Shown one piece after another: positions 1-9,753 of a stretch of DNA of 64,000 bases (the first letter of the stretch is position 1; every line of letters starts with the position of its first letter). This DNA comes from Planctomycetaceae bacterium. Lineage in GTDB: Bacteria; Planctomycetota; Planctomycetia; Pirellulales; Lacipirellulaceae. The notes beneath the pieces were generated by a model. That model did no database searches, was not told the origin of the DNA, and was given only the letters and a program-made list of their open reading frames with translations. The position numbers were made by a program, and so were the translations under genes. The DNA is taken from NCBI GenBank assembly GCA_002702655.1, contig PABB01000073.1:62001-126000 (forward strand), given 5' to 3'.

Positions 1-827
1 TCCTTGGGCGAGGTGATCGTGCACTTGGCAATCTGGTCTTCGATGTCCTGCAGCTTGCCCAGTTCAAGTTCCAGGCTGTTCTTCTCGGCTTCCCACTTGG
101 CCTTGTAGATGAGGATGTCGCTCTGCAGCTGCTTGAGCATTTTCGGCTTCGTGAATTCGTCGAGCACCGTGAGCTTCGTCTTGGCCGCGTCGAGTTCCTT
201 CTGCGACTTCTCCACGGCGAATTTGTCGGCCTGCAATTGCAGATCGTTCACGTACCCCTTGGCCGCCAGCCGGGTGCTGTACGCGAGATATTCCTTGGCC
301 CGGTTGAGATTCTCCTCGGCGACGAACACCTCGCTCTCGATCGTCTGGCGTTCCTGCACGTAAGTGCCCTGCAGGTACTCCTGCTCGGCGATCACGGCCG
401 TTTCGTACACGTTGTTGGCTTCGACCACCAGCGCCTGGGCGTTGTTCACCGCGATCTTCTGCGTGGTGCGTTCCTCCTCCAAGGCGGACGAGTCGAGCTG
501 CACCAGAAAATCGCCGGCCTCGACTTTGGTTCCCTCGGGCACGATATCCAGAATCGCCAAGCCGGCCGTGTTTTTGGTTTTGACCTCCGAGCGGACCTCG
601 GTGACGCCGCCCGATTCGATCTCGCCCCGTTCGGTCACGGCCAGCAGGAAATCGCTCCGCTCGACGGTGTGGCGAATGATGTTCGCGTCCTCGTCCGCGG
701 CGGGTTGCGAGGCCCACCAGATGGCGCCCCCCGCGGCGGCCAACGCCAATAGCGCCACCAGCACGTAGAGCACGAAGCCAGCCTGACGCGGGCGGGCAGA
801 AGCGGAACGATGTTGGCGGACGCCCAT
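1..827 (-). CDS. HlyD-family efflux adaptor (partial, 3' end outside window)
   Basis: Periplasmic adaptor (membrane fusion protein) of an RND/ABC-type efflux or type I secretion system, linking an inner-membrane pump to a TolC channel. The ATG at 827 gives a short basic N-terminus, one membrane segment (about residues 18-40, rich in L, A, V) and then a periplasmic part. The lipoyl half-motif (VQLDSS near residue 120), a long helical hairpin rich in E, K and Q, and the second lipoyl strand CTITSPK at the window edge are all visible. About 275 codons are present and the C-terminal beta-barrel is missing. It lies 168 nt downstream of the TolC-like gene on the same strand, so the two are probably co-transcribed with the channel first. 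Which pump it serves cannot be seen here. Confidence 0.85.
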   Translation of the reverse strand, partial: MGVRQHRSASARPRQAGFVLYVLVALLALAAAGGAIWWASQPAADEDANIIRHTVERSDFLLAVTERGEIESGGVTEVRSEVKTKNTAGLAILDIVPEGTKVEAGDFLVQLDSSALEEERTTQKIAVNNAQALVVEANNVYETAVIAEQEYLQGTYVQERQTIESEVFVAEENLNRAKEYLAYSTRLAAKGYVNDLQLQADKFAVEKSQKELDAAKTKLTVLDEFTKPKMLKQLQSDILIYKAKWEAEKNSLELELGKLQDIEDQIAKCTITSPK

Positions 828-995
828 GAGTGTCTCGAATTGGAAGAAGTAGCGCCACGGCCCGCCTCACGGCGGGCGTGCGGCCATCCATTATACGCTG
901 GGACGGGGGCGTCCTGGAACGTGGGCCGATCCGCACATGTGGTCCCCGGTACAGAACCGGTCATCCACACCGGCGATTCACGCAGCCACAGCTGG

Positions 996-3995
996 CTACC
1001 GCGCGACTGGCGGCAGCGGCTGCACCGACTGCGGCAGCGCAAGGGCCGGTTGGGCGGGCGAGTTGGCCACGTCGTTCAGCGGCAGCATGGCCGCCGCCGC
1101 TTCGATCGACTCGTCGCGCAGCCTCCGCGATTCCAAGCGAATCCGCAGCGGCCCTCCGCCCGGTTCCTCGGGACCCAGCGGACGGGCCGGCAGTGGCGTC
1201 CCCTCCGGCAACACGCCCGGCGGGAACTGCAGCGGCTCGGCCGCCGGCCCCCCGGGCACGATTTCCCCGTCCAGCGTGGACTCCAACGGAGCCAAGTCGG
1301 CATTCGGATCGCCAAAGTCCGGCAAACCAAGCCCGTCCTCGTCGACGCCGGCGACCGGAACGACGTAGTCGCTCGGCCGGCAGCGACGGGCCTCTTCGAC
1401 CTCGGGGCACGACAAGTACGAACGCAGCGGCATCGAGTTCTCCGCCCGCAGACCGTTGGGGTCGAGTTGCATGACGCCCAAGTCCAGCTCCAGGTTCAGC
1501 CGCTGCACCTCGTAGTTGACCCACACGCTCAAGAAGTCGTTCTGCACGTTCAGCAGATCCGAGAGCGACTGCACCAGGTCCCGGGCCGTGGTGTTGGACA
1601 GTTGCTGCTCCTCGCCCGGCTGGGGCGGTTCGGAGAGCCGCAACTGGGTCAGGTCCACCTGCGAGATCGCCACCAGCACGGCGGCCCGGCGCAACTCGAA
1701 ATTGATTTCGTTAAGCCGCACTTGCCGCAGCGTGCTGCGCAGGCTTTGGGCAATGCGGTCGCGGAATTGGTAGTAGGTCCGCCGCGCCTGCTGGTACTCG
1801 ATGAGCGATTGCCGGTAGACGTTTCGCTCGGCGAGCCGCGTGAGCGGGGCGTCGAACTCCACGCCCACCCGTAGCCGCCCGGTGGTGTCGCGAATGTTGA
1901 ACGGATTATCGCCCAGGTTGCCAATATCGCCGCTGAACACGATATCCAAGCCGCTCCGCAGGTCGTTGGCGTTGAAGTAGATCAGCCGCCAGGTGTCGAC
2001 CAACTGCATGCGGGCGTTCTGCCAGTCGCGCCGGAACGCCGCAGCAATCAGCATGGAATCTTCGAATGACAAATCGATGGGGTCGACCGAAATGGCGTCC
2101 AGCCGCGCCCCGGCTTGCAGTAGCGACGCTTCCAACAACTGGCCCGAAAGATTCGAGAGCGTCTCGACCAGCGGCCCCAATACGTCGCGGGCCTGCAGAT
2201 CGTCGCGCTGGGCCAACTGGCCAATGCGATCCCACTCGGCGGTCAGCCGCTCGTTGAGCCGGGCGAATTCCTCGCGGCGAGCCACGGCCCGCTGCTCCAA
2301 CTCAGCGGCGTCGAACAGCTTGGGCGACAACTCGGCCGACTGCGCTTCGGGCCGCTCCCTGAGCGCGGCCAACTGCTCGCGCCGGGCGGGGAGCGTCGCG
2401 TCCAGCTTGTCGATGTCGGCCGCCACCGCGGCCATCCGCTCGGTGATCGCCGACTCGACCGTCAGCGCCCCAGCCAGCAGCGGCTCCAACCGCGTGGCAA
2501 TGTCCGGCGAGTCAGGCACGTCGGCGCCCGGCTGCTGCTGGGCGTCGGCCTCGCGACGCAACTCACGCAGCGCCGCCAACACGTCGGTCACCTGGGCCTG
2601 CACGCGTTCCAGTTCGGGATCGAGCAGATTGAACTGGTCCAGCGCATCGTCGCGAATCCGCACCGGCACTTCCGGCGGCAGGCCGAGCGTGCCAACCTTG
2701 AACTCGTCGAGCGTGCCCGCGTATTGGTTCTCGGCAGTGAGCAGCTGACTCTGCGCGTTGTAGAGCGCCTGCCGGGCCAGGTCGACCTGGAACCGGTCGA
2801 TGCGACCCGCCTCGTAGGTTTCCTGCAACTGCTCCACGCTGTCGCGCAGCGCCGCCACGTTGGCGCGTTGGTTGCGAATCTGCTGAGCGTTCTGCAGCAG
2901 GCCCAGATAGCCGCCCGCGCCGGCCGCGCCCGCGCCGCCGGTGAATCCCGCCCCGCCGCCGCCGGCCCCGCCACCGCCGAAGAAACCGACGCCGCCAAAG
3001 CCGCCGCCGCCCACGCCGGCAAAGCCTTCCAAACCGGCGCCACCGAAGAAACCGCCGCGCCGCGACGGCCCGCCGCTCAGATTGCGACCCGTGACCACGT
3101 TGACGTAAAAATTGCGGCGGTAGCGCTCCATGCTGCGGACGTTGCCCAGCAGCGTGCGTTCCGCCAGCGTCAGCCGCTCCAGCACGCGGACCCGCCCTGC
3201 CCCGCGCAACAGCGGTTGCACCAGCGAAAAGTCCAGCAGCGTGTTGCTCGTGTAGTTGTCGGGGCCAGCGAACTGCCACACCAGCGAGTTGGCCATGCCC
3301 GCCACCAGCGTGCCGCCGGTCGCGTTGAGTTTGGAGATCCGCAATCGATTGCCGGGATCGAACGGGCTGACTTCAAACGTGCTGGACGAGTTGCCGGCGC
3401 CGCTGCGATCGCGCCCGTCGGCAGTGTAAAAAATCTGCGAGCCGCCGAAGAATTGCGTGTCGAACCGGAAGCGCTCGAAGCTCACGTCGAGCGCCGACAG
3501 GTACAGGTCCTCCAGCTCGTTCTGGTAGCCGGGATTTTCCAGCAGCGCCAGCCGCACGGATTGCTCCATGTCGAGCTGCACCTCGCCGCGGGCGTTGCGC
3601 GGCAGATGCTGCTGCCACGTGGGGTTGTCCACAAACGGCGTCTTGGGCAGGTGTCGCCAGCACTTCGAGCCTTTCTTGCAGTCGACGCACTCCATGTAGC
3701 GATGCGCCGCCGGGTCATCGGGCGGCTGCGGTTCGCAGTCGGGGTTGTAGGGATCGGCCATCCGCGAACGGGGATCGATCTCAATGCGGAACTCGTCGGG
3801 GTCCGCGCACACGACGCCCGACTTCTGATTGATCAGCGCGTACGCGTCGGCGTCGGCCTGCCGGCGGTAGTGAGGCGTCTTGCAACCGGCCAGCGCAACG
3901 CCCAGCCAAGCAGCGCAGGCCAAGCGAGCCGCCAGAAAAACGGCGCCGGACCGCGGGGTCCGCGCACGGAACACGAGTAGCTGCAAACTGGCCAA
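996..3995 (-). CDS. TolC-like outer-membrane efflux lipoprotein
   Basis: Outer-membrane channel of a tripartite efflux system, about 999 aa, roughly twice the usual TolC length. The N-terminus has a hydrophobic stretch ending LAGC (Cys38), a lipobox. A Cys-rich segment (MECVDCKKGSKC, about residues 100-112) follows, then TolC/OEP repeats with the usual long alpha-helical hairpins. Two things are odd. There is an almost pure Gly/Phe/Ala insert at about residues 302-365, between the two OEP halves, and a long extra coiled region (about 480-640) with many Arg/Glu/Gln. The most upstream start is TTG at 3995, with no clear ribosome site; GTG at 3974 is an alternative, so the N-terminus is uncertain by a few codons. 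HlyD lies directly downstream. Confidence 0.85.
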   Translation of the reverse strand: MASLQLLVFRARTPRSGAVFLAARLACAAWLGVALAGCKTPHYRRQADADAYALINQKSGVVCADPDEFRIEIDPRSRMADPYNPDCEPQPPDDPAAHRYMECVDCKKGSKCWRHLPKTPFVDNPTWQQHLPRNARGEVQLDMEQSVRLALLENPGYQNELEDLYLSALDVSFERFRFDTQFFGGSQIFYTADGRDRSGAGNSSSTFEVSPFDPGNRLRISKLNATGGTLVAGMANSLVWQFAGPDNYTSNTLLDFSLVQPLLRGAGRVRVLERLTLAERTLLGNVRSMERYRRNFYVNVVTGRNLSGGPSRRGGFFGGAGLEGFAGVGGGGFGGVGFFGGGGAGGGGAGFTGGAGAAGAGGYLGLLQNAQQIRNQRANVAALRDSVEQLQETYEAGRIDRFQVDLARQALYNAQSQLLTAENQYAGTLDEFKVGTLGLPPEVPVRIRDDALDQFNLLDPELERVQAQVTDVLAALRELRREADAQQQPGADVPDSPDIATRLEPLLAGALTVESAITERMAAVAADIDKLDATLPARREQLAALRERPEAQSAELSPKLFDAAELEQRAVARREEFARLNERLTAEWDRIGQLAQRDDLQARDVLGPLVETLSNLSGQLLEASLLQAGARLDAISVDPIDLSFEDSMLIAAAFRRDWQNARMQLVDTWRLIYFNANDLRSGLDIVFSGDIGNLGDNPFNIRDTTGRLRVGVEFDAPLTRLAERNVYRQSLIEYQQARRTYYQFRDRIAQSLRSTLRQVRLNEINFELRRAAVLVAISQVDLTQLRLSEPPQPGEEQQLSNTTARDLVQSLSDLLNVQNDFLSVWVNYEVQRLNLELDLGVMQLDPNGLRAENSMPLRSYLSCPEVEEARRCRPSDYVVPVAGVDEDGLGLPDFGDPNADLAPLESTLDGEIVPGGPAAEPLQFPPGVLPEGTPLPARPLGPEEPGGGPLRIRLESRRLRDESIEAAAAMLPLNDVANSPAQPALALPQSVQPLPPVAR

Positions 3996-4226
3996 CGTCG
4001 TCGGCGCCGCGAGCGGCGCGATCTGAAGAAAAGGTGCGTCAGACGAGTCCGAAACCCACCGGGCGTTCGGCGAGACGGCGCGCTGCGCGCAGGGCCAGAG
4101 CGCGTCTCTACGGCAAGGGTCGGCACGCAGCGAGCAGCGTCTTCACTCGTTCGCCCCGAAAGCCGGCGTCTACGCGCGACGCCGTACAGAAATCGGCGCC
4201 GGCGCCGCTAGCAGAGAATCAGCGCA

Positions 4227-4303
4227 GGGTGGCTGGGGACGACCAACGGGAGCCCCAGGAAGACTCACTGGGGGCTTCGCTGCGCTGCGTCCCCAGCCAC
4301 CCC
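4227..4303. repeat. Palindromic element, family A copy 1, overlapping the nhaC-like 3' end
   Basis: 77-nt imperfect palindrome. The outer arms 4227-4241 (GGGTGGCTGGGGACG) and 4289-4303 are exact 15-nt inverted complements. The right arm and part of the centre are read as the last 12 codons of the nhaC-like gene (GVAGDAAQRSPQ), and that gene's stop codon lies inside the element at 4265-4267. Copy 2 is at 30863-30961, inside waaA. Confidence 0.85.
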
Positions 4304-6028
4304 CGAAACCTCCGGCCGGCGCCCGACGAGAAACACGATCGCGACCAGGGCTGCGGCTTGCAGGGCCAGCATCACCGGCAGGGGAGCGCCCCACCCGGCC
4401 GGCAACGTACCGCCCAGGATCGCCACCGCGGCCACCGTCAGGGCGTAAGGCATCTGCGTCAGCACGTGCGCAATGTGGTCGCAGCCGCTGGATTGCGAGG
4501 ACAGGATCGTCGTGTCGGAAATCGGCGAGCAGTGGTCGCCGAACACGGCGCCCGCCAACACGGCGCCCACCGACGCGAGCATCAGCGCATTGCTCCCGTC
4601 GACCGTCTGCCCGGTCGTCTGCAGCATGGCCGCCGCCAGCGTGACGACCATGGGGGTCAGCATGCCCATGGTGCCGAAACTGGTGCCGGTGCAAAACGAC
4701 ACCACCGCGGCCAACAGAAACACGATGGTCGGCAGTAGCTTGGCCGACAGCGGCAACTGGCCCGACTGTTGGTCGCCGGACTCGGCCTCGGCGTCGGCCA
4801 GCACCTGCTTCAGAAACACGCCGGTGTAGAGCCGGTGATCGCGGAACTCGTAGGTCTGCACGCCGTTGACCTCTGACGACACGCCCTCGACCGACTTGTC
4901 GCCGGTCATTTTCGACAGCGCGGCGGCGCACCACAGGATGGCGATCGCCGGCAAGACGACGCGGGCGCCCCGCTCGGCCGCCACGCAAATCTGCTCAGCC
5001 GACAACAGCCGCTGCGTCCAGCACAGCCCGGCGGCCAGCACCAATCCGCACAGCGCGCCGTACTGCAGGGCGAACGTCGAGTCGGCCTTGCCGAAGATCT
5101 CGCGCAGCGGCGGAGCGAAATCGGCCGGAACCTGCCCGTCGTCAGCCGCCGCGGCAACCTCGGCCGCCACGTTTTCGTAGCCAGTGTGATGCAACAGCGC
5201 CAGCACCACGCCCAGCGTCGTCAGAATCGGCAGCACCGCGTTGATCGCCCGCGCGGGACGCGGCGACTTCTTCGGCGCCTGGGCGCCGTCGGCCGCCGCG
5301 TGTTTCTCCTCGGCCGGCTCCTTGCGCGGTTCGCGCAGGGACCGCTCTTCGGCGCGCAACATCGGTCCGTAGTCCCGCCCGGTCACCGCCAAGAGCGGAA
5401 TCAGCAGCAGCGAGCCCAGCACGTAGAACCGGTAAGGAATGCTCGCCACGAACAAATCGAAGGCCGAAGCGTCGACGCCGGTGAGCGTGTCGAGCCCCTC
5501 TTGCAGGTACTCCAGTTCCACGGCGACCCACGTGCTGAGAATCGAAATCCCCGCCACGGGCGCCGCGGTCGAATCGACCAGGTACGACAGCTTTTCGCGC
5601 GACAGCTTCAGTCGGTCCGCGACCGGTTGCATGGTGTTGCCCAGCAACATGGTATTGGCGTAGTCGTCGAAGAAAATGGCCATCCCCATGGCCCAGGTGA
5701 CCAACTGCCCGCCGCGTCGCGTATGAGCCAGCGGCGTGAGCAATCGCACGAACCCCTGCATGCCGCCCCCGGCCGTGATGATGCCGATCATGGCGCCCAT
5801 CAGCACCGTGAACGAAAACACGCGCAGCCGATCGCTGTCGGCAAACGTGGGCCACAGGTGGATCTCAAAGAAATCGTGCACGGCCGTCACCACGCTGTAG
5901 TCGGCCGTGATCAACGCCCCCACGAAGATGCCGGCCAGCAGCGACGTGACGGCGCGGCGGGTAACGATCGCCAACGCAATCGCGACAATCGGCGGGGCCA
6001 GACTGAGCCAACCGTAGGGGTGCGGCAT
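4265..6028 (-). CDS. Na+/H+ antiporter, NhaC family
   Basis: Inner-membrane sodium/proton antiporter, 587 aa with about a dozen hydrophobic segments. It begins LSLAPPIVAIALAIVTRR and contains the conserved stretches ITAGGGMQGFVR, FFDDYANTMLLGN (acidic pair in a membrane helix) and GDHCSPISDTTILSS, which are characteristic of the NhaC/YuiF antiporter group. Two polar loops are long: a Lys/Glu/Pro-rich one at about 225-265 and another at about 285-320. ATG at 6028 is preceded by an AGGAA ribosome site. The C-terminal residues GVAGDAAQRSPQ are not of the family: they are encoded by repeat family A, so the natural C-terminus has been replaced or extended. It lies downstream of gltX on the same strand, separated by a repeat-filled 171-nt gap. 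Confidence 0.9.
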   Translation of the reverse strand: MPHPYGWLSLAPPIVAIALAIVTRRAVTSLLAGIFVGALITADYSVVTAVHDFFEIHLWPTFADSDRLRVFSFTVLMGAMIGIITAGGGMQGFVRLLTPLAHTRRGGQLVTWAMGMAIFFDDYANTMLLGNTMQPVADRLKLSREKLSYLVDSTAAPVAGISILSTWVAVELEYLQEGLDTLTGVDASAFDLFVASIPYRFYVLGSLLLIPLLAVTGRDYGPMLRAEERSLREPRKEPAEEKHAAADGAQAPKKSPRPARAINAVLPILTTLGVVLALLHHTGYENVAAEVAAAADDGQVPADFAPPLREIFGKADSTFALQYGALCGLVLAAGLCWTQRLLSAEQICVAAERGARVVLPAIAILWCAAALSKMTGDKSVEGVSSEVNGVQTYEFRDHRLYTGVFLKQVLADAEAESGDQQSGQLPLSAKLLPTIVFLLAAVVSFCTGTSFGTMGMLTPMVVTLAAAMLQTTGQTVDGSNALMLASVGAVLAGAVFGDHCSPISDTTILSSQSSGCDHIAHVLTQMPYALTVAAVAILGGTLPAGWGAPLPVMLALQAAALVAIVFLVGRRPEVSGVAGDAAQRSPQ

Positions 6029-6046
6029 GGGAAATTCCTGAATTCC

Positions 6047-6183
6047 TCACCACAAAGGACACGGAGAGCACAGAGTGCTAGTCGAATGACCAATGTTCAA
6101 GCACCAATGACCAATGCAAGCGGCGTGATATTCAATTGGCCAACAAGCAGTTTCTCTGTGTGCTCTGTGTCCTCTGTGGTGAA
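6047..6183. repeat. Inverted pair of family B repeats
   Basis: A ~29-nt unit reading TCACCACA-A-AGGACACGG then AGAGCACAGAG (6047-6075) is followed in inverted orientation by 6154-6183, with about 78 nt between that include ATGACCAATG-type direct repeats. The same unit recurs as inverted pairs at 18670-18827 and 35490-35640, and as a single copy at 28776-28810. No coding potential is seen. Confidence 0.85.
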
Positions 6184-6199
6184 CGAACGGCAATAGGTG

Positions 6200-7771
6200 T
6201 CAGGCGGGCGGCAACTTCGCCAGGGCAAGCTGTATGCGATTGACCGCGCGGTCGCGGCCCAGGATCTCCAGCGTTTCAAACATCCCAAAGCCCACCGCCT
6301 TGCCAGTGGTTGCGACGCGCAGGGCGTGGATGATGTCGCCGATTTTGATCCCCTCCGCTTCGACAAATGACTTCAGCGCCGCCTCCACGGTCGCCGCGTC
6401 AAACGGATCGACCGCGGCCAATCGCTCGGCGAACTTCCTCAGCAGTTCCGCGGCCGCCGGCGGTTTGACAAGCCGTTTCTCAAACGCCTTGTCGTCGTAC
6501 TGCAGTTGGTCGTCGGCGCGGAAGAAATCGTCGTAGTCCAGCACGTCGCCGGCCATCTTCACGCGATCGCCCGCGGCCGCGAGGATCTTGGTCAGCTGCG
6601 GCCCCGTGTCGCAATCGGGCGGCGTGGCGACCAGCCCGGCCGCCTGCAGGTAGGGGACGCAACGGGCCGTCTTCTGCTTGGCCGGCAACTGCTGCATCGC
6701 GCGATCTTGAAACGCCAACAGCTTCTGCGGATCGAAGCTCGCCGGAGCGCGGTTCACCCGCTCTAACGAAAACAGCTCGATCATCTCCTCGCGGGTGAAC
6801 TCCTCCCGTTCGCCGTCCAGCGACCACCCCAGCAGCAGCAGGTAGTTCAGCAGCGCGTCGGGCAGGAAGCCGATCTGCTCGTAGAAGTCGACGATCACCG
6901 GGTTGAACACATCGGTGTCGACGGTGAGGTTCATCCGCGCGGCGATCGATTCGCCATGCTGAACAAGCGCCGCAAATTCGCGATTTTTCAGATACTTGTC
7001 GAGCTTGCGCTTGCTGAGCTTGTTCTTGCTGCCCGGTTCGGCGACATACGGTAGGTGCGCAAACGCCGGCAGTTCGTAGCCCAGCGACTGCATGATGAAC
7101 ACCTGCCGCGGGGTGTTGGGCAGGTGCTCCTCGGCGCGGATCACGTGCGTGATGCCCATCGCGTGGTCGTCAACCACCGTGGCCAGGTGATACAGGCACG
7201 AGCCGTCGGCGCGCTGGATCACGTGGTCCTGCTCGCTCGCCCAGGCGACGCGCACCTCGCCGCGGATCAGGTCGTTGATGACCAGTTCGCCCTCGCGCGG
7301 CATCTTCAGTCGCACCACGCCCGCGCGGCCCTCAGCGGCAAACCGTTGGGCGTCGGCGTCCGTCTCGGCGGCCCAGCGGCGACTGTAGACAAACGACTTG
7401 CCGGCCTCCTTCGCGGCGTCGCGTTCGGCTTGCAGTTCCTCGGTCGTCGCAAAGTCGCGGTACGCGGCGCCGCTGGCCAGCAATTGCTCGACCGCCGCCT
7501 GGTACAACTCGCTCCGCTGCGATTGGTAGTACGGACCGCGGTCGCCGCCGACCTCGGGGCCTTCGTCCCAATCGAGCCCCAGCCAACGGAAGCCGTGCAG
7601 GATTGGCGCCAGCGCCGACTCGACGTTGCGCTGCTGATCGGTGTCGTCGACCCGCAGCAGAAACTGCCCGTCGTGCTGACGAGCAAAGAGCCAATTGAAC
7701 AGCGCGGTGCGGACCCCGCCGATGTGCAGATACCCGGTGGGGCTGGGAGCGAAACGAGTGCGGACGGACAT
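6200..7771 (-). CDS. gltX: Glutamyl-tRNA synthetase
   Basis: Charges tRNA-Glu (in many bacteria also tRNA-Gln) with glutamate in the cytoplasm. The 523-aa product has the class I signatures: HIGG at residues 16-19 in [24 protein letters not shown] near 41-45, and the KMSKS-type loop KLSKRK at 251-256. The length is close to the family norm of about 470-520. The C-terminal anticodon-binding helical domain ends with LPPA. ATG at 7771 starts directly at [13 protein letters not shown], as expected. Whether the enzyme is discriminating or not cannot be decided here because no gatCAB or glnS gene is in the window. Confidence 0.97.
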   Translation of the reverse strand: MSVRTRFAPSPTGYLHIGGVRTALFNWLFARQHDGQFLLRVDDTDQQRNVESALAPILHGFRWLGLDWDEGPEVGGDRGPYYQSQRSELYQAAVEQLLASGAAYRDFATTEELQAERDAAKEAGKSFVYSRRWAAETDADAQRFAAEGRAGVVRLKMPREGELVINDLIRGEVRVAWASEQDHVIQRADGSCLYHLATVVDDHAMGITHVIRAEEHLPNTPRQVFIMQSLGYELPAFAHLPYVAEPGSKNKLSKRKLDKYLKNREFAALVQHGESIAARMNLTVDTDVFNPVIVDFYEQIGFLPDALLNYLLLLGWSLDGEREEFTREEMIELFSLERVNRAPASFDPQKLLAFQDRAMQQLPAKQKTARCVPYLQAAGLVATPPDCDTGPQLTKILAAAGDRVKMAGDVLDYDDFFRADDQLQYDDKAFEKRLVKPPAAAELLRKFAERLAAVDPFDAATVEAALKSFVEAEGIKIGDIIHALRVATTGKAVGFGMFETLEILGRDRAVNRIQLALAKLPPA

Positions 7772-7881
7772 CGCGGCAAAGCCTGAGCGGCAGGGCTGGA
7801 GCGTCGGGGCGGGAAAGCTCGTAGCCTAGCAGCCGCCGAGCCGCATGCAACGCCCATTTGCCCATGTGCCGCAGCTCGCGG

Positions 7882-9039
7882 CTACGCGGCCCGGCGATTC
7901 TGGTTCTGATTGCGGAGCCGTTTGCGCTCAGCCTTGGAAAGTTTGCGCGGTTGGTTGTCGCGGCGGTCGGAGTCGTTGCCGCTGTGAGCCCACTTGAGCT
8001 GGCCCGCCAGGCTGTCGGCGTCAGCGGCCGCATCGTCGTCTCGCTGCTTGTCTGAGGAGCGATTCGACGAGCGGGAGTCATTGCGTTGGGCAACTTGGTT
8101 GTCGGCTTGGTCGTCTTGCTGCGGCTTGCTCTCAGACGATTTGGCGGAGCGCGACGCCTTGGCCGGTTTGGCCTTCTTCTCGCGCCGTCGCCGCTCGACA
8201 GCCGGAGCGTGATCGACAAGCCCCTGCACGTCGAGCACCACGTACCGCGCGAACCCAGTCAGCCCGGTCAGTGCAATGACGTGCCCCACCAACGGCAGCG
8301 TGCGGACCATGCTGCTGGACCACGGCTCCCAGACCGCCAGGATCCAGCCGCCCGAGGCGACCGCGGCGAAAGAGTAACACGCCAGCGCGATCAGCAGCAG
8401 CGCGGCAGCGCCCTGCGACTCCTTCATCTCGCCCAACAGGCGGTAGCCAATCCAAGCGCTCACCAACAGCGCGGGCGCCAGCCACCACTCGGCCGCGCCG
8501 GCGGTGAGTTGCCATCCGGTCGCCGCAGCCGCGGCGCGACCGCCCACGGCATGCAACTGCGTCGCCGCGCACAGCGGCCACACGACGCAGGCCCACGCGG
8601 CCACCCGCCACACGCGGTAGCTGCCGCGGCGATCATCAACGCGATGGCGCCGCAGAGAATAGATGAATCGACACAGCAAGCAGCCAACCAGGCCGGTCAG
8701 CGCCGTGGTCCACAAAATCAAACCGTACCCGACGGCATGCAGGTCGGCGGTTGCCACGCCGGGCAACCCGGTCGGTGCATCGGGGCGAATCTGCAGCAGT
8801 GCCTCGGCGCCCGCCGCAACGCCCAGCAGGCAGACGGCCAGCGCCAACACCGATCGCTTGCGGCGCGGCACGAGGTCGGACACCAGCGGATGATGATCCA
8901 CGAGAGCCCGCTCGCCGTAACGCGGCGGGGTGGACGATTCCTCGTCGTCGCCATCGCGGACGATGCCCAGGGTCGAACCGAGTCGCGATTCGTCATTCAG
9001 GACGCGACGCCGACGGCTGTCGCGCGTGCCGGAAGCCAT
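7882..9039 (-). CDS. Polytopic membrane protein of unknown function with charged C-terminal tail
   Basis: 385 aa from ATG 9039, chosen because residues upstream of it look random. After a basic/acidic N-terminal ~60 residues come about six hydrophobic segments: SVLALAVCLLGVAAGAEALL, a long one starting HAVGYGLILWTTALTG, then WRVAAWACVVWPLCAA, WWLAPALLVSAWIGY, AAALLLIALACYSFAAV and a final one around LVGHVIALTGLTGFARY. The last ~95 residues are extremely hydrophilic and low-complexity (Lys/Arg/Ser/Asp/Gln) and end in KLSKAERKRLRNQNQNRRAA, suggesting a cytoplasmic, possibly nucleic-acid-binding tail. I do not recognise a family. It is on the same strand as gltX but 110 nt upstream of it. Confidence 0.7.
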   Translation of the reverse strand: MASGTRDSRRRRVLNDESRLGSTLGIVRDGDDEESSTPPRYGERALVDHHPLVSDLVPRRKRSVLALAVCLLGVAAGAEALLQIRPDAPTGLPGVATADLHAVGYGLILWTTALTGLVGCLLCRFIYSLRRHRVDDRRGSYRVWRVAAWACVVWPLCAATQLHAVGGRAAAAATGWQLTAGAAEWWLAPALLVSAWIGYRLLGEMKESQGAAALLLIALACYSFAAVASGGWILAVWEPWSSSMVRTLPLVGHVIALTGLTGFARYVVLDVQGLVDHAPAVERRRREKKAKPAKASRSAKSSESKPQQDDQADNQVAQRNDSRSSNRSSDKQRDDDAAADADSLAGQLKWAHSGNDSDRRDNQPRKLSKAERKRLRNQNQNRRAA

Positions 9040-9219
9040 AGCTGTGCTCGCCTCATGCGAAGATCGTGCGAATCCTTTCGCCACAGCCGCGATAGCGCGA
9101 CTGCACTCACAGTAAAGCATCGGCGCCCGCGGCGCAGCGTCTGGCGGCTGGCAGCGGCGCTGCGCGTCAGGCAAGCGGGGCAAAGTTTGCGGGCTGCCGT
9201 CTTGGCAACCGCAGCGGTG

Positions 9220-9753
9220 CTAGCTCGCGTTCGGCGAGCGCTCCGCATCGTGATCCGCGAAAATCCTGCGCACGTCGGCAATGCGCTGCTGGCGGCGTTG
9301 GGCGCCATCCTCGTCCACGGCGACGGCAACCAGCAGTTTGCCGTCTTGCACGGCCTGGTCGTAGAAGTCGGCCGCGTCGGCGGTTAGCCCGCGTTCGACC
9401 ATGGCGCCGGTCAGCCCGCCCATCACGCCGCCGGCCAGTACGCTCGCCAACCCGCCGGCCACGACCACGGGCAACCCGCCCAGCGTGGCCAAGCCGGTCA
9501 CGCCGACAATCGCGCCCAGCGATCCGCCGAACAGAGCCCCCAGCACCCCGCCGGTTTTCGACGGGCCGGGCAACTCGGCGTGCAGATCAGGGAACCGCTT
9601 GCGAACCTCGTCGTCGGAGCAGAACACCGATATGTCGTCCCCCACGAACCCCGCGGCCAGCAAGTCGTCGACGCACGCCTTGGCCGAAGCGACCGAGTCA
9701 AAGGCGGCAGCTTCCAGCAACGCGTGAGTCGCGGTATCAGGATGCACATTCAT
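9220..9753 (-). CDS. General stress protein 17M-like / glycine-zipper protein
   Basis: 177 aa. The N-terminal ~60 residues (FDSVASAKACVDDLLAAGF then DDISVFCSDDE) resemble the YflT/GSP17M-type alpha-beta domain found in general stress proteins. A Gly/Ala/Leu/Val-rich stretch follows at about 66-120 with repeated small-residue spacing (GALFGGSLGAIVG, GGLPVVVAGGLASVLAGGVMGG), a glycine-zipper type membrane insertion segment. The tail (DFYDQAVQDGKLLVAVAVDED...) looks like a returning beta strand and helix. ATG 9753 has a GGAG site at the right distance. Proteins of this type usually respond to envelope or general stress; that role is an inference here. Confidence 0.7.
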   Translation of the reverse strand: MNVHPDTATHALLEAAAFDSVASAKACVDDLLAAGFVGDDISVFCSDDEVRKRFPDLHAELPGPSKTGGVLGALFGGSLGAIVGVTGLATLGGLPVVVAGGLASVLAGGVMGGLTGAMVERGLTADAADFYDQAVQDGKLLVAVAVDEDGAQRRQQRIADVRRIFADHDAERSPNAS

